Positions 21,601 through 33,798 are shown, numbered from the stretch's first letter. The stretch: 64,000 nucleotides of DNA from Tethya wilhelma (GCA_964030475.1 CAXIPT010000002.1:792903-856902); one strand, 5' to 3'. The notes: generated by a model from the letters alone, not told the origin. Made by a program: numbers and translations.

Positions 21601-24600
21601 TACTTTTTTATGTGACCTCTTAATGCTAGCTATGGTTACTTGTTGCTCTTTTTGTGTGCCATTGAGTTGCACATCTTACTGTCATCTCTATTGTGTCTGT
21701 TTTTATAGTCGATTGGCGGAATTGCTGACTAGCAACTGGAAGCTCTCTTACCATGTGAGAGCTCCTGCTTTGACTAAAATGCAGGTATGATGACATGCAA
21801 TAGGCTTACTGTAATAAGTAACCTTTTGAATATGACTTATGCCTCATCCTAAAATTTCATGTCTACAGAAACTTCACAATGTTCAACTGGCTCTGTCTGA
21901 ACTTCAGCGCCACTTCAAGCTGCCTGGACTGACTGCTGCTGATGTGGTAGAGGGTCACAGAGAGAAGACCCTATCACTGCTGTGGAACATCATATTCCAC
22001 TTCAAGGTCAGTTCCATGCAGAGCTACTAACACAATAAGTTGTAGTTAAAAAGACAGAGTATTGGTGAGAAGGAAATTTGGTGGATTGTCAAAAATTTCT
22101 TGTTTGGTACATTTTAATTTGGTGATAGCTGTACGTAGCAATACAAGTACTCTGTATGTGTATGCGCAAAAATGACTGTTTTGCAGATTTGATATTGGCA
22201 GTGCTTCGTTACCAAAACTGCCAATCCACTAATATTAAAATCCACCAAATAAAACATTATAAAATGGATATCATTTGAAAGATCTCTTTGCACTGAATGC
22301 ATTGATGCTGGTCCCAGTTCCATATGACCTTTCTGGACTCCAATGTAACGAAGGCGTTTTTAAGTGCTTTTTCTGTACTGACTACACATTTTCGACTATA
22401 TGATTGGTCAACAGTTTGTTGTATGAAAATTTAACTTGGACCATTGAATTCAGCATTAAATGGGCACTCAAATGATATATAGTTTGCCATATTTTAGGTA
22501 CAAACTTATGATACAATGTCTGTTTAATTCAGATCATATATAATTCCTATTGAAAGCTATATTCACATTTACTACTTTTGGGTTGGGTCCTAAGTCAGAC
22601 CTACGTTTAGTAATTCATAACAAAATGGATATCATTTGAAAGCTCTCTTTGCACTGAACGCAATGGTGCTAGTCCCAGTTCCATACGACCTAATTTGACT
22701 CCAATATACTGAAGGTGCTTTTAGGTGCTTTTTCTGTACTGACTACACACTTTCTACTATTGTCGGTCAATGGTTTGTTGTATGAAAATTTAACTTGCAC
22801 TATTGAATTCAGCATGAAATTAGCTTTTAAATGATATATAGTTTCTCATATTTCGTGTACCACCCAATGATACAGAGTCTGTTTAATTCAGAGCATATAT
22901 AATTCCTATTGAAAGCTATTATCACATTCACTACTTTTGGGTTGGGTCCTAAGTCAGGCTGTACGTTTAGTAAAACATTACAAAATGGATATCATTTGAA
23001 AGATCTCTTTGCACTGAATGCATTGGTGCTGGTCCCAGTTCCATATGACCTTTCTGGATTCCAATGTAATGAAGGTGTTTTTAAGTGCTTTTTCTGTACT
23101 GACCCCACATTTTTTACCATTGTCAGTCAACAGTTTGTTGTATGAAAATTTAACTTGGAGTATTGAATTTAGCATGAAATGGGCTTTCAAATGATATCTA
23201 ATTTGTCATATTTTATGTACTAACCCATGATACAGTATCTGTTTAATTCAGAACCTATACAGTGTATAAGACAAAAAAGGAAAACCCCCCGCAAAATTAT
23301 AGCATTCCTTTAGGTTATCAAGTATGTATGTAAAATTATTTTGTATATACCCACATGTATGCAGGTCAAGCTCCAGCTAAATGAAACAGAGCTACAAGAG
23401 GAAATTGCTATTCTTGAGAGTACCAAACCTCACCCCATTTCTTCTCAGTTCTTCAATGCCCAAAGGTCTTCTCTTGAGCCCAACATCTTCTTTGAGCCCA
23501 CCCTCTCTCTCCTCCTACAGTGGTGCCGGGCTGTGGGGAGGATCTACGGGGTGCCAGTGAGCAACTTCAACAGCTCCTTCTCGGACGGCCGTGCCTTGTG
23601 CTACCTCATCCACCACTACCATCCCTCCCTGCTCCCCCTGCACCTCATCCAGAACGAGACCACCCTCTCTCAGCCCATCAAGACACCCCTCAGTGACTTC
23701 AAAGACGAACACACCGAGTCCTTTGGGTCGTGGAGTGCCACCTTCAGTCCTACCACTGGTATAGACAGGGAGCTGGTCCGACTCACTGCCAATGAGAAGT
23801 CCAACTTTAAGCTTCTTGCGGAAAAGTTGTCTCAAGTTGGAGGGGTACCCCTCATCGCCCACTGCAGGGATATGTCCAACACCCTACCTGATGAGAAGGT
23901 GGTCATCACGTACGTCTCCTATCTGTGTCATCAGCTGCTGCTCCTGAGGAAAGAGACCAGGGCTGCTCTAGTCATCCAGAGAGCCTGGAGGAGGCATCGT
24001 GGTGTGGTGATGAGGGAGAGAGATCTTCAAGTTAGGAGAGAGTGTGCGAGGTTGGAGTGTGCTGCCACCACGATCCAGGCTTCGTATCGGGGCTACAGAC
24101 ATGCTGCCTATTACGCTAAGCTACGGAAAAGCTGTGTCATTGTTCAAGCAAGATTTAGAGCTACACGGTTGGCTAAACGACAGAGAGTAGAGTTCATGTC
24201 CGCGAGAAAGGCTGCTGTGACCATTCAGTCTGTATTCCGTGGACACAGAACAAGGCGACAAATCTCTCAGCAGCAAGAGGCTGCTAGTATTATACAAGCA
24301 GCATACCGTAGCTTTACCGTCCGTAAACAGCTCTCCCAGCTCAAACAGTCTGCAACAGTGATCCAACGCCACTGGAGAGCCCAACTTGCATCCAGACAGA
24401 CGAGAAATCAGTATCTTCATTTGAAGCATGCGGTGATCAAGCTGCAATCGTACACTCGTGGATATTTTTCTAGAAAGCAGTACCAGCTAGCACGTAGAGC
24501 TGCCTGCACTATCCAAGCCCATGCCAGAGGATGGAAGGAGCGAAGACAGTACATCAAAATGCAAAGTGCTGTGCGTACTATCCAAGCTTACACCAGAAGC

Positions 24601-27600
24601 TACTTGGTTCGAAAGCACTACAAGCAACTAAGATCAGCTACCGTAACACTGCAAAGCTACTCAAGGATGTACTTGACCAGGAGGTCCTTCCACTCCAAGA
24701 AACATGCCGCTATTCGACTTCAATCCTTAGTGCGAGGCTATGTAGCCAGGAAGAAGTACCACACTATGAGAAGAGCTGTCCTAACACTTCAAGCTCACAG
24801 CCGTGGCTACATAGCCAGGAAGATGTATTCAAACACAAGGTCTTCAGTTGTGACCTTGCAGGCTTACACAAGAGGTTGGATAGCCCGTCGAAACTACTCA
24901 CAAATGAAGTCAGCAGCGGTTGTACTTCAAGCGGCATTCAGAGCTCGTTCAGCACGAAAGCACTACATGGAGCTGAGACATGCCACAGTGAAGGTCCAAG
25001 CTAACTTCAGACAACGTCGAGCAAGAATGAAGTATCTCCAGACCAAGAAGACAGTTGTACGAGCACAAGCAATTGTCAGGAAGTGCCTTGCACAGAGGAG
25101 GTACAGACACACCCGCAGTGCTGTTGTGTGCCTCCAGGCCTCTTTTAGAGGCTACCTAGCAAGAAAGAGGTTCAGAGATACTGTGAAATCAGTCGTGAAG
25201 GCTCAAGCTATTGTTAGGAGTTGTATGGCAAGAAAGAAGTTTCTACAACTCCGATCGTGTGTGGTGAGATTACAGGCCCACACAAGAGGCTACCAAACAA
25301 GAAAACAGTTTCTTAAAACACTCTCTTCCATTCGTCGCCTCCAATCTTGTGCCAGAGGCTACCTTGTACGTAGGGAATGTGCTAGACGTCATGAAGCTGC
25401 CATTACCATCCAGTTGGCCATCAGAGGCTACCTTGCTCGCAAGCACTACACCATCTCCCGTACTTCTATCATCGCCCTCCAGGCTCACGTCCGTAGGTGG
25501 AGGGCCAGGAGGAGGTACACTCGTCTCAAGGCAGCCACACTCACGTTGCAAGCTTGTGCTAGAGGATTTATAGCTCGTAAGGACCTGGAGAGAGCCAGGA
25601 GGGCTGCCATCAAGATACAGGCTGTCTACAGAGGATATCGGAAGAGAAAGCAGTTCAACAGGGCTCGATTGGCAGTGATCACACTCCAAGCCAATGCTCG
25701 GATGGTCCTCTCTCGAAAGAAGTACACACGTATTCTCTCTGCTGTGGTCTCCATCCAGTCTCACACCCGAGGCTACCTGGCTCGCAGAGACTGCAAGAGA
25801 CAGCAGTCAGCAGTTGTGAAAATTCAAGCAGCTTTTAGACGATATTTGGCTCAAAGGCACTACCAGCGTGTCTTACGAGCTGTCACAGCCCTTCAAGTTC
25901 ATTCTCGGTCTTATCTTTGTAGGAAGGAATTCCAACAGAAAAAATTAGCAGCAATTGTCTTACAAAAGCAAGTCCGAATGCACTTAGCACGCCAGCAGTA
26001 TCAGCGTATGAAGAGAGCAGCAATTGTTATTCAGAAATGCAGCAGAGGCCACACTGCTCGATCGCAATACCTCACTACAAAGAGTGCAGTGATCAGATTG
26101 CAAAGCTTTGCAAGAATGGTCATTGCAAGGAGAAAATTTTGTCGCAAAAAAGATGCATGCGTTAAAGTACAGTGTTACGTAAGGCGATACCTAGCCCAGG
26201 TCAACTATGCTGATACCAAGCAGGCCATCATATGGTTACAATCGTTCTTCAGAATGTGCCTAGCAACGAAGGCCTACCTCAAGACCAGGAGTGCTGTCAC
26301 TCAGTGTCAAGCCAATGTGAGGATGACAATCGCTAGAAGGTCATTTACAAAGGTGAAGTCGTCTGCTATCATCCTTCAGAGTGCAACAAGAATGTACCTT
26401 GCAAGAAAACGGTTCAGTCAGGTCCAGTCAGCCACAGTTGTGATACAGAAATATACCAAAGGGTATCTAACCAGGAAGCAATACCAGAAGACCCTCTCCA
26501 GTGTCATTGTCCTACAAGCTGCCAGCAGAGTGATATTAGCAAAGCTGAAAGCTAACAGAAGAAAAAGAGCTCTGATTGTAATTCAATCTCATGCTAGATC
26601 GTGGCTATTACGAAGAAGACTCCTTCGAGTGGTTCAAGCTATAACCACCATCCAGAAACACTCAAGAAGATATCTTGCTGAAAAGCGTTATCACTCTACA
26701 AAGCTGTCCATTGTCAAAGTACAAGCCTGTGTTCGAAGGTTTAATGCACAACGTCAGTACCAAAGAACTAGAGAGAGTGTGATCAAGATACAAGCTTTGA
26801 CCAGAATGATTGCTACAAGGAGACATTTCCACCAGATGAGAACTGCTGCTGTTTGCGTACAATCCCAGTTCAGAGGTTATGTTTCTAGAAAGAAGTACAC
26901 CACCACTCGTAATGCTGCCATCACCCTCCAGTCTCACATACGCTGCTACCTAAACTGCAGACGATATCTCCAAACAAGACAGGCTGCTCTGACACTTCAA
27001 GCCCACACCAGGGGATATCTGACCCGGTCCATGTACAAGAGAAAGAGATGTGCTGCTATCAAGATACAGTCGATTGTTAGGCAGCACTTGGCCCAGAAGA
27101 AGTACACAGAAGTTAAGAGGAGTGCTGTTCAGCTTCAAGCCTTTTCAAGGATGTATCTAGCCAGGAAGAGGTACCAAAAGACTATCTCAAGTATCATTAC
27201 CCTACAAGCTGCCAGCAGAGGAATTTTGGCAAAACAGAGAGCTAACAGAAGAAAGAGAGCTCTGATTGTTATACAATCTCACACCAGATCATGGCTAGTA
27301 CGCAGAAGACTCCTTCGAGTGGTTCAAGCTATAACCACCATCCAGAAACACCTAAGAAGACATCTTGCTGAAAAGCGTTACCACTCAACAAAGCAGTCCA
27401 TTGTCAAAGTACAAGCCTGTGTTCGAAGGTTTAATGCACAACGTCAGTACCAAAGAACAAGAGAGAGTGTGATCAAGATACAAGCCTTGACAAGAATGAT
27501 TGCTACAAGGAGACATTTCCACCAGATGAGAACTGCTGCTGTTTGCATACAAACCCAGTTCAAAGGTTATATTTCTAGAAAGAAGTATGTTGTCACTCGT

Positions 27601-30564
27601 AATGCTACCATCACCCTTCAGTCTCACATACGCTGCCACTTGAACCATAGACGATACCTCCAAACAAGACAGGCTGTTGTGACACTTCAAGCCCACACCA
27701 GGGGATATTTGACCCGGTCCATGTACAAGAGAAAGAAATGTGCTGCTATCAAGATACAGTCAGTTGTTAGGCAGCACTTGGCCCAGAAGAAGTATACAGA
27801 AGTGAGAAGAAGTGTTGTTCAGCTTCAGGCCTATTCAAGGATGTATCTAGCCAGGAAGAAGTACCAGCAGGCATACAAGAGTGTAGTGGCTCTACAATCA
27901 TTTTACCGAGGAGTCCAGACCAGAAGACAAGTACAAGACAAGCTCAAAGCTATCGTTACATTGCAGTCACATGTGAGATGTTACGTAAGAAGAAAGTATT
28001 ATTGTAACCTTCGTTCAGCAACCATCACCCTCCAAGCCCAGGTACGAATGATACAAGATCGAATGAGATACGTGAAGATGAAGTCAGCAGCAATCACCTT
28101 GCAGTCCCATGCTAGAAGAAAGTTGGCTCAAGAGAGGTACCAGCAAATGAAGATGACAGCATTAATCATTCAGAAGAATATGAGAATGTACCTAGCTGTC
28201 AAGAAGTATCAGCAGTTGCTGGAGTATAGACGCAATGCCAAGGCAACCCAATCAGCCATTGTGATTCAAGCACACACCAGACGATTCCTATGTCAGAAGA
28301 GGTACCTGCGACTCCGATCAGCTGCTGTCAAAATACAGTCCTATGCGAGGATGCATGCTGCTCTTACACACTACCTTGAAGTGAAGAAATCTGTAGTCAC
28401 AATACAAGGCTGTTTCAGAACAAACCAACAGATGAAGAAACACCAACTTTACTTCAAGAGTGTACAGAATGCAGTGAATGTAATCCAAATGCATTACAGA
28501 GCAATGAAGACAATGAACAGTCAACGGGAGAACTATCTAGCAATGAAATCTTCTGCTGTGATCATCCAGAGGTGTTATCGTAGACACTACTCAATCATGG
28601 CTGAAGAGTATGAAGTGTTATTAGTGCCAAAATTAGGTGATTGTACTCTCAATATTATGAACATAGTTTTGATCATTCTGAAGGCGGTCTTGATCATGAA
28701 GGCGGTCTTGATCATGAAGGCGCTATACATTCTGAAGGCGGTCTTGATCATGAAGGTGCTATACCATTCTGAAGGCGGTTATGATCATGAAGGCGCTATA
28801 CCATTCTGAAGATCATGAAGGCGCTATACCATTTTGAAGGTGGTCTTGATCATGAAGGCGTTATACCATTCTGAAGGCGGTCTTGATCATGAAGGCGCTA
28901 CTGCCATTCTGAAGGCGGTCTTGATCATGAAGGCGCTACTGCCATTCTGAAGGCGGTCTTGATCATGAATTATGAAGGCGCTGGTCTTGCTCTGCATATG
29001 GCTCAGAGCAATCAGAAGACTCCAGGTATTAGAGTTGCTGATTTGGTAGGGTTCAAAGGTCAAACCTCTCCCCTCCCCCCTCCCCTCCCTCCCTCAGAGG
29101 AGCTATGACACAAATGCACTTTGCTGAGCTAGCTGGCAAGCAAGTCAGTGCGTGTGATCAACTCTCATTGTAAACTATTGTGGTCACATGATTGTACTTG
29201 CCAGCTCAGCAAAGACCCACTCTTCTCTGATCTCTTGGTCTTGTACTTCTTCTGCCCCCCCCCCTTCCCTCCACCCTTCTCCTCCCACTCAGTCCCAGAT
29301 CCATGTGGAAGAGACATACCCTACAGGAGGCAGGGGACTCCTAGCTAAAAGCATGTCCAGGGGATGGTTCCCAGGGGCCCAAAGAGTAAGGATTATTGTG
29401 TCCAGTTGGCTAGGTGACAGTTGACTACAAGTTGTGGTTTTCAGAATAGTAGTAAGCGCCTTCATGATCAAGACCGCCTTCAGAATGGTATAGCGCCTTC
29501 ATGATCATAACCGCCTTCAGAATGATCAAGACTGCCTTCAGAATGGTACTGTAGTAGCGCCTTCATGATCAAGACCGCCTTCAGAATCATCAAAACCATG
29601 TTCATAGTATTAAAAAGTACTATCGCCTAATTTTGGCACTAATAGCACTTCATAGAAGAGAGGGCTCGTCAGAGAAGGCTCCAGGCCTGTGTGACCCTCC
29701 AGGCCTACTGGAGAGGGTGGCTGGTCCGTCGCCACGAGAAGAGGAGGGCTGTCCGACACATTAGACTGAGAGTAGAGAAAGCCAACAGTGAGGCCAAGAC
29801 ATCCAACAGCCTACGAGCACGACTGCCACACATTCTTGACCAGCTATTGAGGAGCAAGTACCTCTCAACAGCAGCTAACATTCTGGGGTCTCTAGGTAAG
29901 GATTATACTTCCACTGTACAGTACATAGTAAAATATAGCTAAAGTATTTGAATCATGCAGAGCTTTTGTAAGTACTGGCAAGAATATTTTCTCTTAGCAT
30001 TTTATACATAGTATGCACATTATGTAATCATGATGTAATTGCTCTGTATTCTATAAATAGAAGCAATCTAAGCTTCATTATGGTGTATTGTGGGTGCTAC
30101 ATGTTGTAGTCAGCACATCTTACATATGCCATGTATTAAAATGTGGTTTGCTTGTGCAATGCACTTCAACTCCATTGGCTTACATGGTCTCAAATTGTCC
30201 CTGTCAACATGCTCACGTACATGAATACTCTTATTGCTGTAATTGCTGACTATTTAGACCAGAGGCTCATGGAGTTATGCTGTGATATAATATAGCCTAT
30301 TAAGTAATGCCTATCAACATTAGCAAGAGTATATAATACTCTTGACATGAGTAATGCCATGTATTGTATAACCCAGTGACCTCCCTCCATTTCTCTCTCC
30401 CTCTCTCAGAGGTGATGACGGCTGTCTCTGGTGCCTGCAGTGAGTCTGTGGTGTCCTCTGGTGCTCTGGACATTCTCCTCAATCTGGTCACTCAGACTAA
30501 TAGGAGTGCTGCCTCATTCCTAGTAGTCGCCACCATTACTAGGATATTTCAAAATGTTTGCAAG
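18608..30564 (+). CDS. ASPM: ASPM / abnormal spindle protein, about 67 IQ motifs
   Basis: Exons: 18608-18779, 19441-19599, 19705-19785, 20117-20274, 20518-20649, 20845-20989, 21104-21234, 21306-21410, 21483-21553, 21709-21784, 21869-22006, 23365-28608, 29661-29895 (reading across an inserted element), 30410-30564. Phases agree throughout, giving at least 2,334 aa. ASPM organises spindle poles through calmodulin and microtubule-minus-end binding. Diagnostic blocks are LYDEHWASKQERAFVRWLNHVLAP, calponin-homology sequence (LSTDLRDGLRLIRLAELL; LLLQWCRAVGRIYGV...FSDGRALCYLIHHYHP) and an array of about 67 IQ motifs (xxxIQxxxRGxxxRK). The C-terminal helical region (YWRGWLVRRH; SESVVSSGALDILLNLVTQTNRSA) matches the ARM-like end of ASPM. 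The chosen start lacks the N-terminal ASH domain of vertebrate ASPM, which could lie in an unseen exon. After 30564 no further exon was found; read-through gives a stop at 30571-30573. Confidence 0.93.
19831..20030. mobile_element. Foldback element in ASPM intron 3
   Basis: Arms of about 80 bp (from CTTGCTCCCAGGCTCTCTCC to the matching reverse complement GGGAGAGCCTGGGAACAAGG) surround a short centre. No coding sequence; a MITE-like insertion. Confidence 0.75.
20325..20440. mobile_element. Fragment of the ACAAGTAGTAAAAATTT MITE family in ASPM intron 4
   Basis: The segment ccgaaattgagacaagcc through the TTTTTACTGC end aligns with the right terminal repeat of the elements at 32069-32403, 36081-36434 and 49232-49616. 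Only one end is present and it is diverged. Confidence 0.6.
22262..23232. repeat. Three 360-bp satellite units in ASPM intron 11
   Basis: The phrase aaaatggatatcatttgaaa begins near 22262, 22622 and 22982, an exact 360-bp period, and the whole unit (through gttgggtcctaagtcag) repeats with moderate divergence. The third unit is incomplete on the right. Small coding frames inside are by-products of the repeat. Related sequence in inverted orientation occurs at 41.5-42.2 kb. Confidence 0.88.
26491..27870 (+). repeat. Duplicated block of ten IQ motifs inside ASPM
   Basis: Two consecutive 690-bp blocks (about 26491-27180 and 27181-27870) encode nearly the same 230 residues, each with ten IQ motifs (for example KVQACVRRFNAQRQYQRT in both). 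Many DNA stretches are identical, so this is a recent in-frame tandem duplication inside the coding exon. Confidence 0.88.
28609..29654. mobile_element. 1,046-bp inverted-repeat element inserted in ASPM coding exon
   Basis: The ends TATGAAGTGTTATTAGTGCC and its near-perfect inverse bound the insert. It is flanked by a direct repeat GAAGAG (28603-28608 and 29655-29660). Removing the insert plus one GAAGAG restores the ASPM frame exactly (MAE-E-RARQRRLQ), so the 6-bp repeat is very probably the target-site duplication. Inside, both arms carry tandem repeats of a 35-40 bp unit (attctgaaggcggtcttgatcatgaaggcg) in inverted orientation, around a centre with C-rich tracts. No transposase. Six-base duplications are known for a few superfamilies only; family not assigned. 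Confidence 0.85.
28676..28990. repeat. Minisatellite in left arm of the ASPM insert
   Basis: About eight to ten imperfect copies of a unit containing ctgaaggcggtcttgatcat and gaaggcgctataccatt. An inverted shorter array lies at about 29455-29590, so the two arrays can pair as a long hairpin. Confidence 0.8.
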
Positions 30565-30993
30565 GTATTTTAGAATTACGATATGACATAATTTTTTATT
30601 GAATCATGTTTAGTTCAATCATTGATAATATACATCTATGGGTCGATTCATATATATTATTGCATAACTGGGCAAAAGTCCCGACCAAAGGGAGAACCAT
30701 TATTTAGCATATATATTGCCCGGCCAAAGGAATGTAATATAGGATTTATCATATACTTATCAACATGCATCTTTGCTAACTAGCATGTTGTGACTAGCCA
30801 CAGAAAAAATGTGCATGCTTGAAGGAGGCCTGCAGGAGTAGTTGCCATAGCAAGAGCACAAAGTTTATAGCTTTCTCCTGGTATCAAGAAGCTTCAATGC
30901 CTTGGACGAGTTCGACTCCCGTCTGTCTACAGCAATGGGCAGTGTTTTGTTTACCGGATGTAGCATGGGTGGGGTTTAAATTTGCTGTTCGTT

Positions 30994-31066
30994 TAGTAGC
31001 TGNCGTGTGTGTGTGTGTGTGTGTGTGTGCTTGTTTGTGTGTGTGTGTATGTGTGTGTGTGTGTAT
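30994..31066. repeat. (GT)n microsatellite with assembly n
   Basis: A GT run follows the single n at 31003. The n suggests an unresolved repeat length. Confidence 0.85.
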
Positions 31067-32068
31067 AATTACCATTGCCGTAATTACGACCAAACTCTTA
31101 ATTAGTAGTTACCGGATGGATGAATGTTATAATAGAGTTGCTAGGGGTCACAGCTAGGGAATCAATGGCGAACAAACTAGTTGCATGCCCTTGTTTTGAG
31201 TGCATGTGTGTGACTCTACAGGTGATAGTGTGTACGACATTCGTGTTATTGCATGTTTCTGTTGTTTTTTTTATTATTTTTTTTAATTTTTTTTTTTAAA
31301 TTTTGCTAAGAGGAGTCTGCCTTTTGGGTGTGGCTTATTAACGAGAAAAAAATGGGACAGCATCCTTCAAAGCTGGTTACTACTAGTCATAGTGATACAG
31401 CTATAATTATACCAACTCTGTTCCTGGCCCAACTCTTGTAGAACAAGTACATCTGTCTTCATCTATTCAATGTCATGATGTTCCAAGAGCCAAACCTAAC
31501 ACATGCACGACAATTATTGTAAAAGGTATTTTTGTCATAATAAAAGTAACAACACTGGCAAGTATAGTTTGTTCAGTGAAAAAATTAAGCCTTCCTTGCA
31601 ATCAAAAGATATATAATGTGAGTCATACATGTAGACCTTGTAATATGGTTTTAACTCAGTGATACAAGCATGCATTCAACTATAAGACCTCGATTGGGAA
31701 AATCATTTCATTTGATTCTCCCATGCCAGTCAAAATTAATGCAACTTCATTGATCTTGTTTATATAGCTGTGGATGGGATGAGGTTGGATACAGTCACGT
31801 GAGCTAGCAAAGTGGGTGTACCTTTAATACTTACCAGAATCCTCGACTCACAGCCCCTTTGCTAGGAAACAAGGCGCATATGTTGATCTCAATTTTGGGC
31901 CAATATTTTGCACATGATAATAGTGAATCATCATTTTTTTTTTCTTTTTAGATCGTCCTGTTATGATTATTTTTATGAATGTATACACTAATGCCAAAGA
32001 AAGAATGATATTAGGTGCATGAGCTCGAGTACCATGTATAATACAAAACAACAACAACAAAACAGTAC

Positions 32069-32403
32069 ACAAGTAGTAAAAATTTTATAAAAATAACAGT
32101 GTAGGAATGGGCAGTGCTGTAAAAAGCAAGGAAACAAGCCAAGACTCTGAATTTCGGCACATGACTACTTCATTATCAGTCTTCATCATATCATAGTATA
32201 CATGCAGGGTCCTTTGTCTACCTATTGTAAATTAAATGAAGTGTATCAGCAGTCATGCAAGCAACCTAGATTTGAGATTGTAAGGCTTTGGCACAAAAAT
32301 GAAGTAGTCATGTGCCGAAATTCAGAGTCTTGGCTTGTTTCCTTGCTTTTTACAGCACTGCCCATTCCTACACTGTTATTTTTATAAAATTTTTACTACT
32401 TGT
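32069..32403. mobile_element. Long-TIR MITE, ACAAGTAGTAAAAATTT family, copy 1
   Basis: Terminal inverted repeats of about 110 bp run from ACAAGTAGTAAAAATTTTAT through gtaggaatgggcagtgc to cacatgactacttcatt and back. The unique centre is about 110 bp. No coding sequence. Same family as 36081-36434 and 49232-49616. Confidence 0.85.
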
Positions 32404-32479
32404 TCATGCACTTTTTTCAACACTAAGGTGAATTTTGCAAGAGACTGATCAGTCTCTACAAAAAGTAGAAGTGCTTGCT

Positions 32480-32600
32480 CTACATTGGATGCGCATGCGC
32501 ATTAGACATATGCAAACCACGTGGTCAAGTTTGCTATGTAAATGTGACGACCTTTACCAACATCAAGATGGCTACATTTCAGCACAATAATTTATATCAA
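32480..32600 (+). promoter_or_regulatory. Promoter-like patch without an assigned gene
   Basis: GATGCGCATGCGCATT near 32490 is a palindromic match to the NRF1 recognition sequence, followed 70 bp later by CATCAAGATGGCTAC near 32562, which resembles the YY1-type AAGATGGC element that often overlaps a start codon. The ATG there opens only a 21-codon frame. This may be the promoter and first exon of a noncoding RNA, an alternative first exon, or chance. Confidence 0.35.
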
Positions 32601-33798
32601 AGTTATAAAAGCTGCCTAGCTCTCGTTTCTTGATATTTAGACAGAAAATAAGTGTAAAGGTTCGTAGTTCGGATGAATTCAAGTTACCATGTACAGTCAA
32701 AGTTGGCTCAACGCTTTTTGTTTCTCTGGAAATCGTGTTCAAGTAAGTCAGTTAGGGAGGAAGTAAGAATGAACAAAAATGCATTTGTGTGGCTTCGCGC
32801 TAAGCGCTTTCTTAGAGTGTTCTGGTGAGTTTCACTTTGGTTTTCTAAGTGCATACATTAGGAAAAGTCTCTGAGAAAGCTTCTTAGCAAGGTTTAAAGC
32901 CTTAGCTATCCTTTACTAAACATTTGTAAGCCTAGACATTTTGTATTGTGCTAATGGGGGTGGTGGCCCATTCCTACTATACGTACTACCGTACGTATAA
33001 TATAGGACAAGTAACGTTAACAGTTCGATGAAAGAACGACTATATGTACAGTAAGAGTGACAGTTAGTGACAAAGAGTAAAAATGAAACAATTTAATAGC
33101 ACACAGAAAGTAAAAAGACTTTGAGTGATAAAAATGATTTAAGTCTGATTTTGATACTATGTTGTGACCGAGCACTAACATTAAAAAAAAAGAGGATATC
33201 GATGACAGTTACTGTAAATCCTACTTTTATTATAGCCCATTATATAATTCCTATACTGCTTATTTTCTTAGAATTTTTACTGCTTGTTGTAAAAATAATT
33301 ATTATAATTGCATGTTTATAGTGATACTATAATTATGAGGTGTAATGCATGCACTTCCCATGTATTATATGCCAGAGCAGATACTATTATGTAAGCTAAG
33401 GCTGTTTCATGTACATGTACCATAATAATATTATACAGGCATAAAATTATACTCATATACCAACATTGTTGTATTTATTACACATATATATAGATCAGTA
33501 GCCTTTTTTGCAGGCTTTCTTTTTCAATAAAGTTTACTATAAAACTGTTATTATTCAATTTATAATTAACTAGACACCACAAAAGTATATTTTTTAATTG
33601 TACGAGGAACAAAAATCAATGAGAACCGCACGAAAAAAAAAACAAATAAACTATAATAAACAGTAATGTGTGCATAATGTTAATTTAAATTAGTATGATA
33701 ATATGCTTGCACAAAATCAAAATCTAATTTGCATGATTGTGTATGTATTACATTATGATGAATGGGCTCGACTAAAATTTGCAATAATAATCTTAATA

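Larger units (their letters stand above)
30574..33798. other. Intergenic, 3.2 kb, MITE and a promoter-like patch
   Basis: AT-rich sequence after the last recognised ASPM exon. It contains a GT microsatellite broken by an n (30994-31066), a long-TIR MITE (32069-32403) and a patch with NRF1- and YY1-like motifs (32480-32600). No multi-exon gene could be built, and the expected last ASPM exons were not found here. Confidence 0.5.

Noticed and set aside
23515..28524. Several minus-strand open frames of 60-164 codons across ASPM (for example 25270-25764)
   Set aside because: They mirror the repetitive IQ coding sequence, have no start context or domain, and lie wholly inside the long plus-strand coding exon.
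28676..28990. Regular short repeats resembling a CRISPR array
   Set aside because: Repeats are adjacent and imperfect with no unique spacers, in an animal genome, and belong to a transposon arm.
28609..29654. TA target duplication for the ASPM insert
   Set aside because: Ends can be aligned with TA outside, but the empty site would then contain a TAG stop in frame; the 6-bp GAAGAG model restores the protein exactly.
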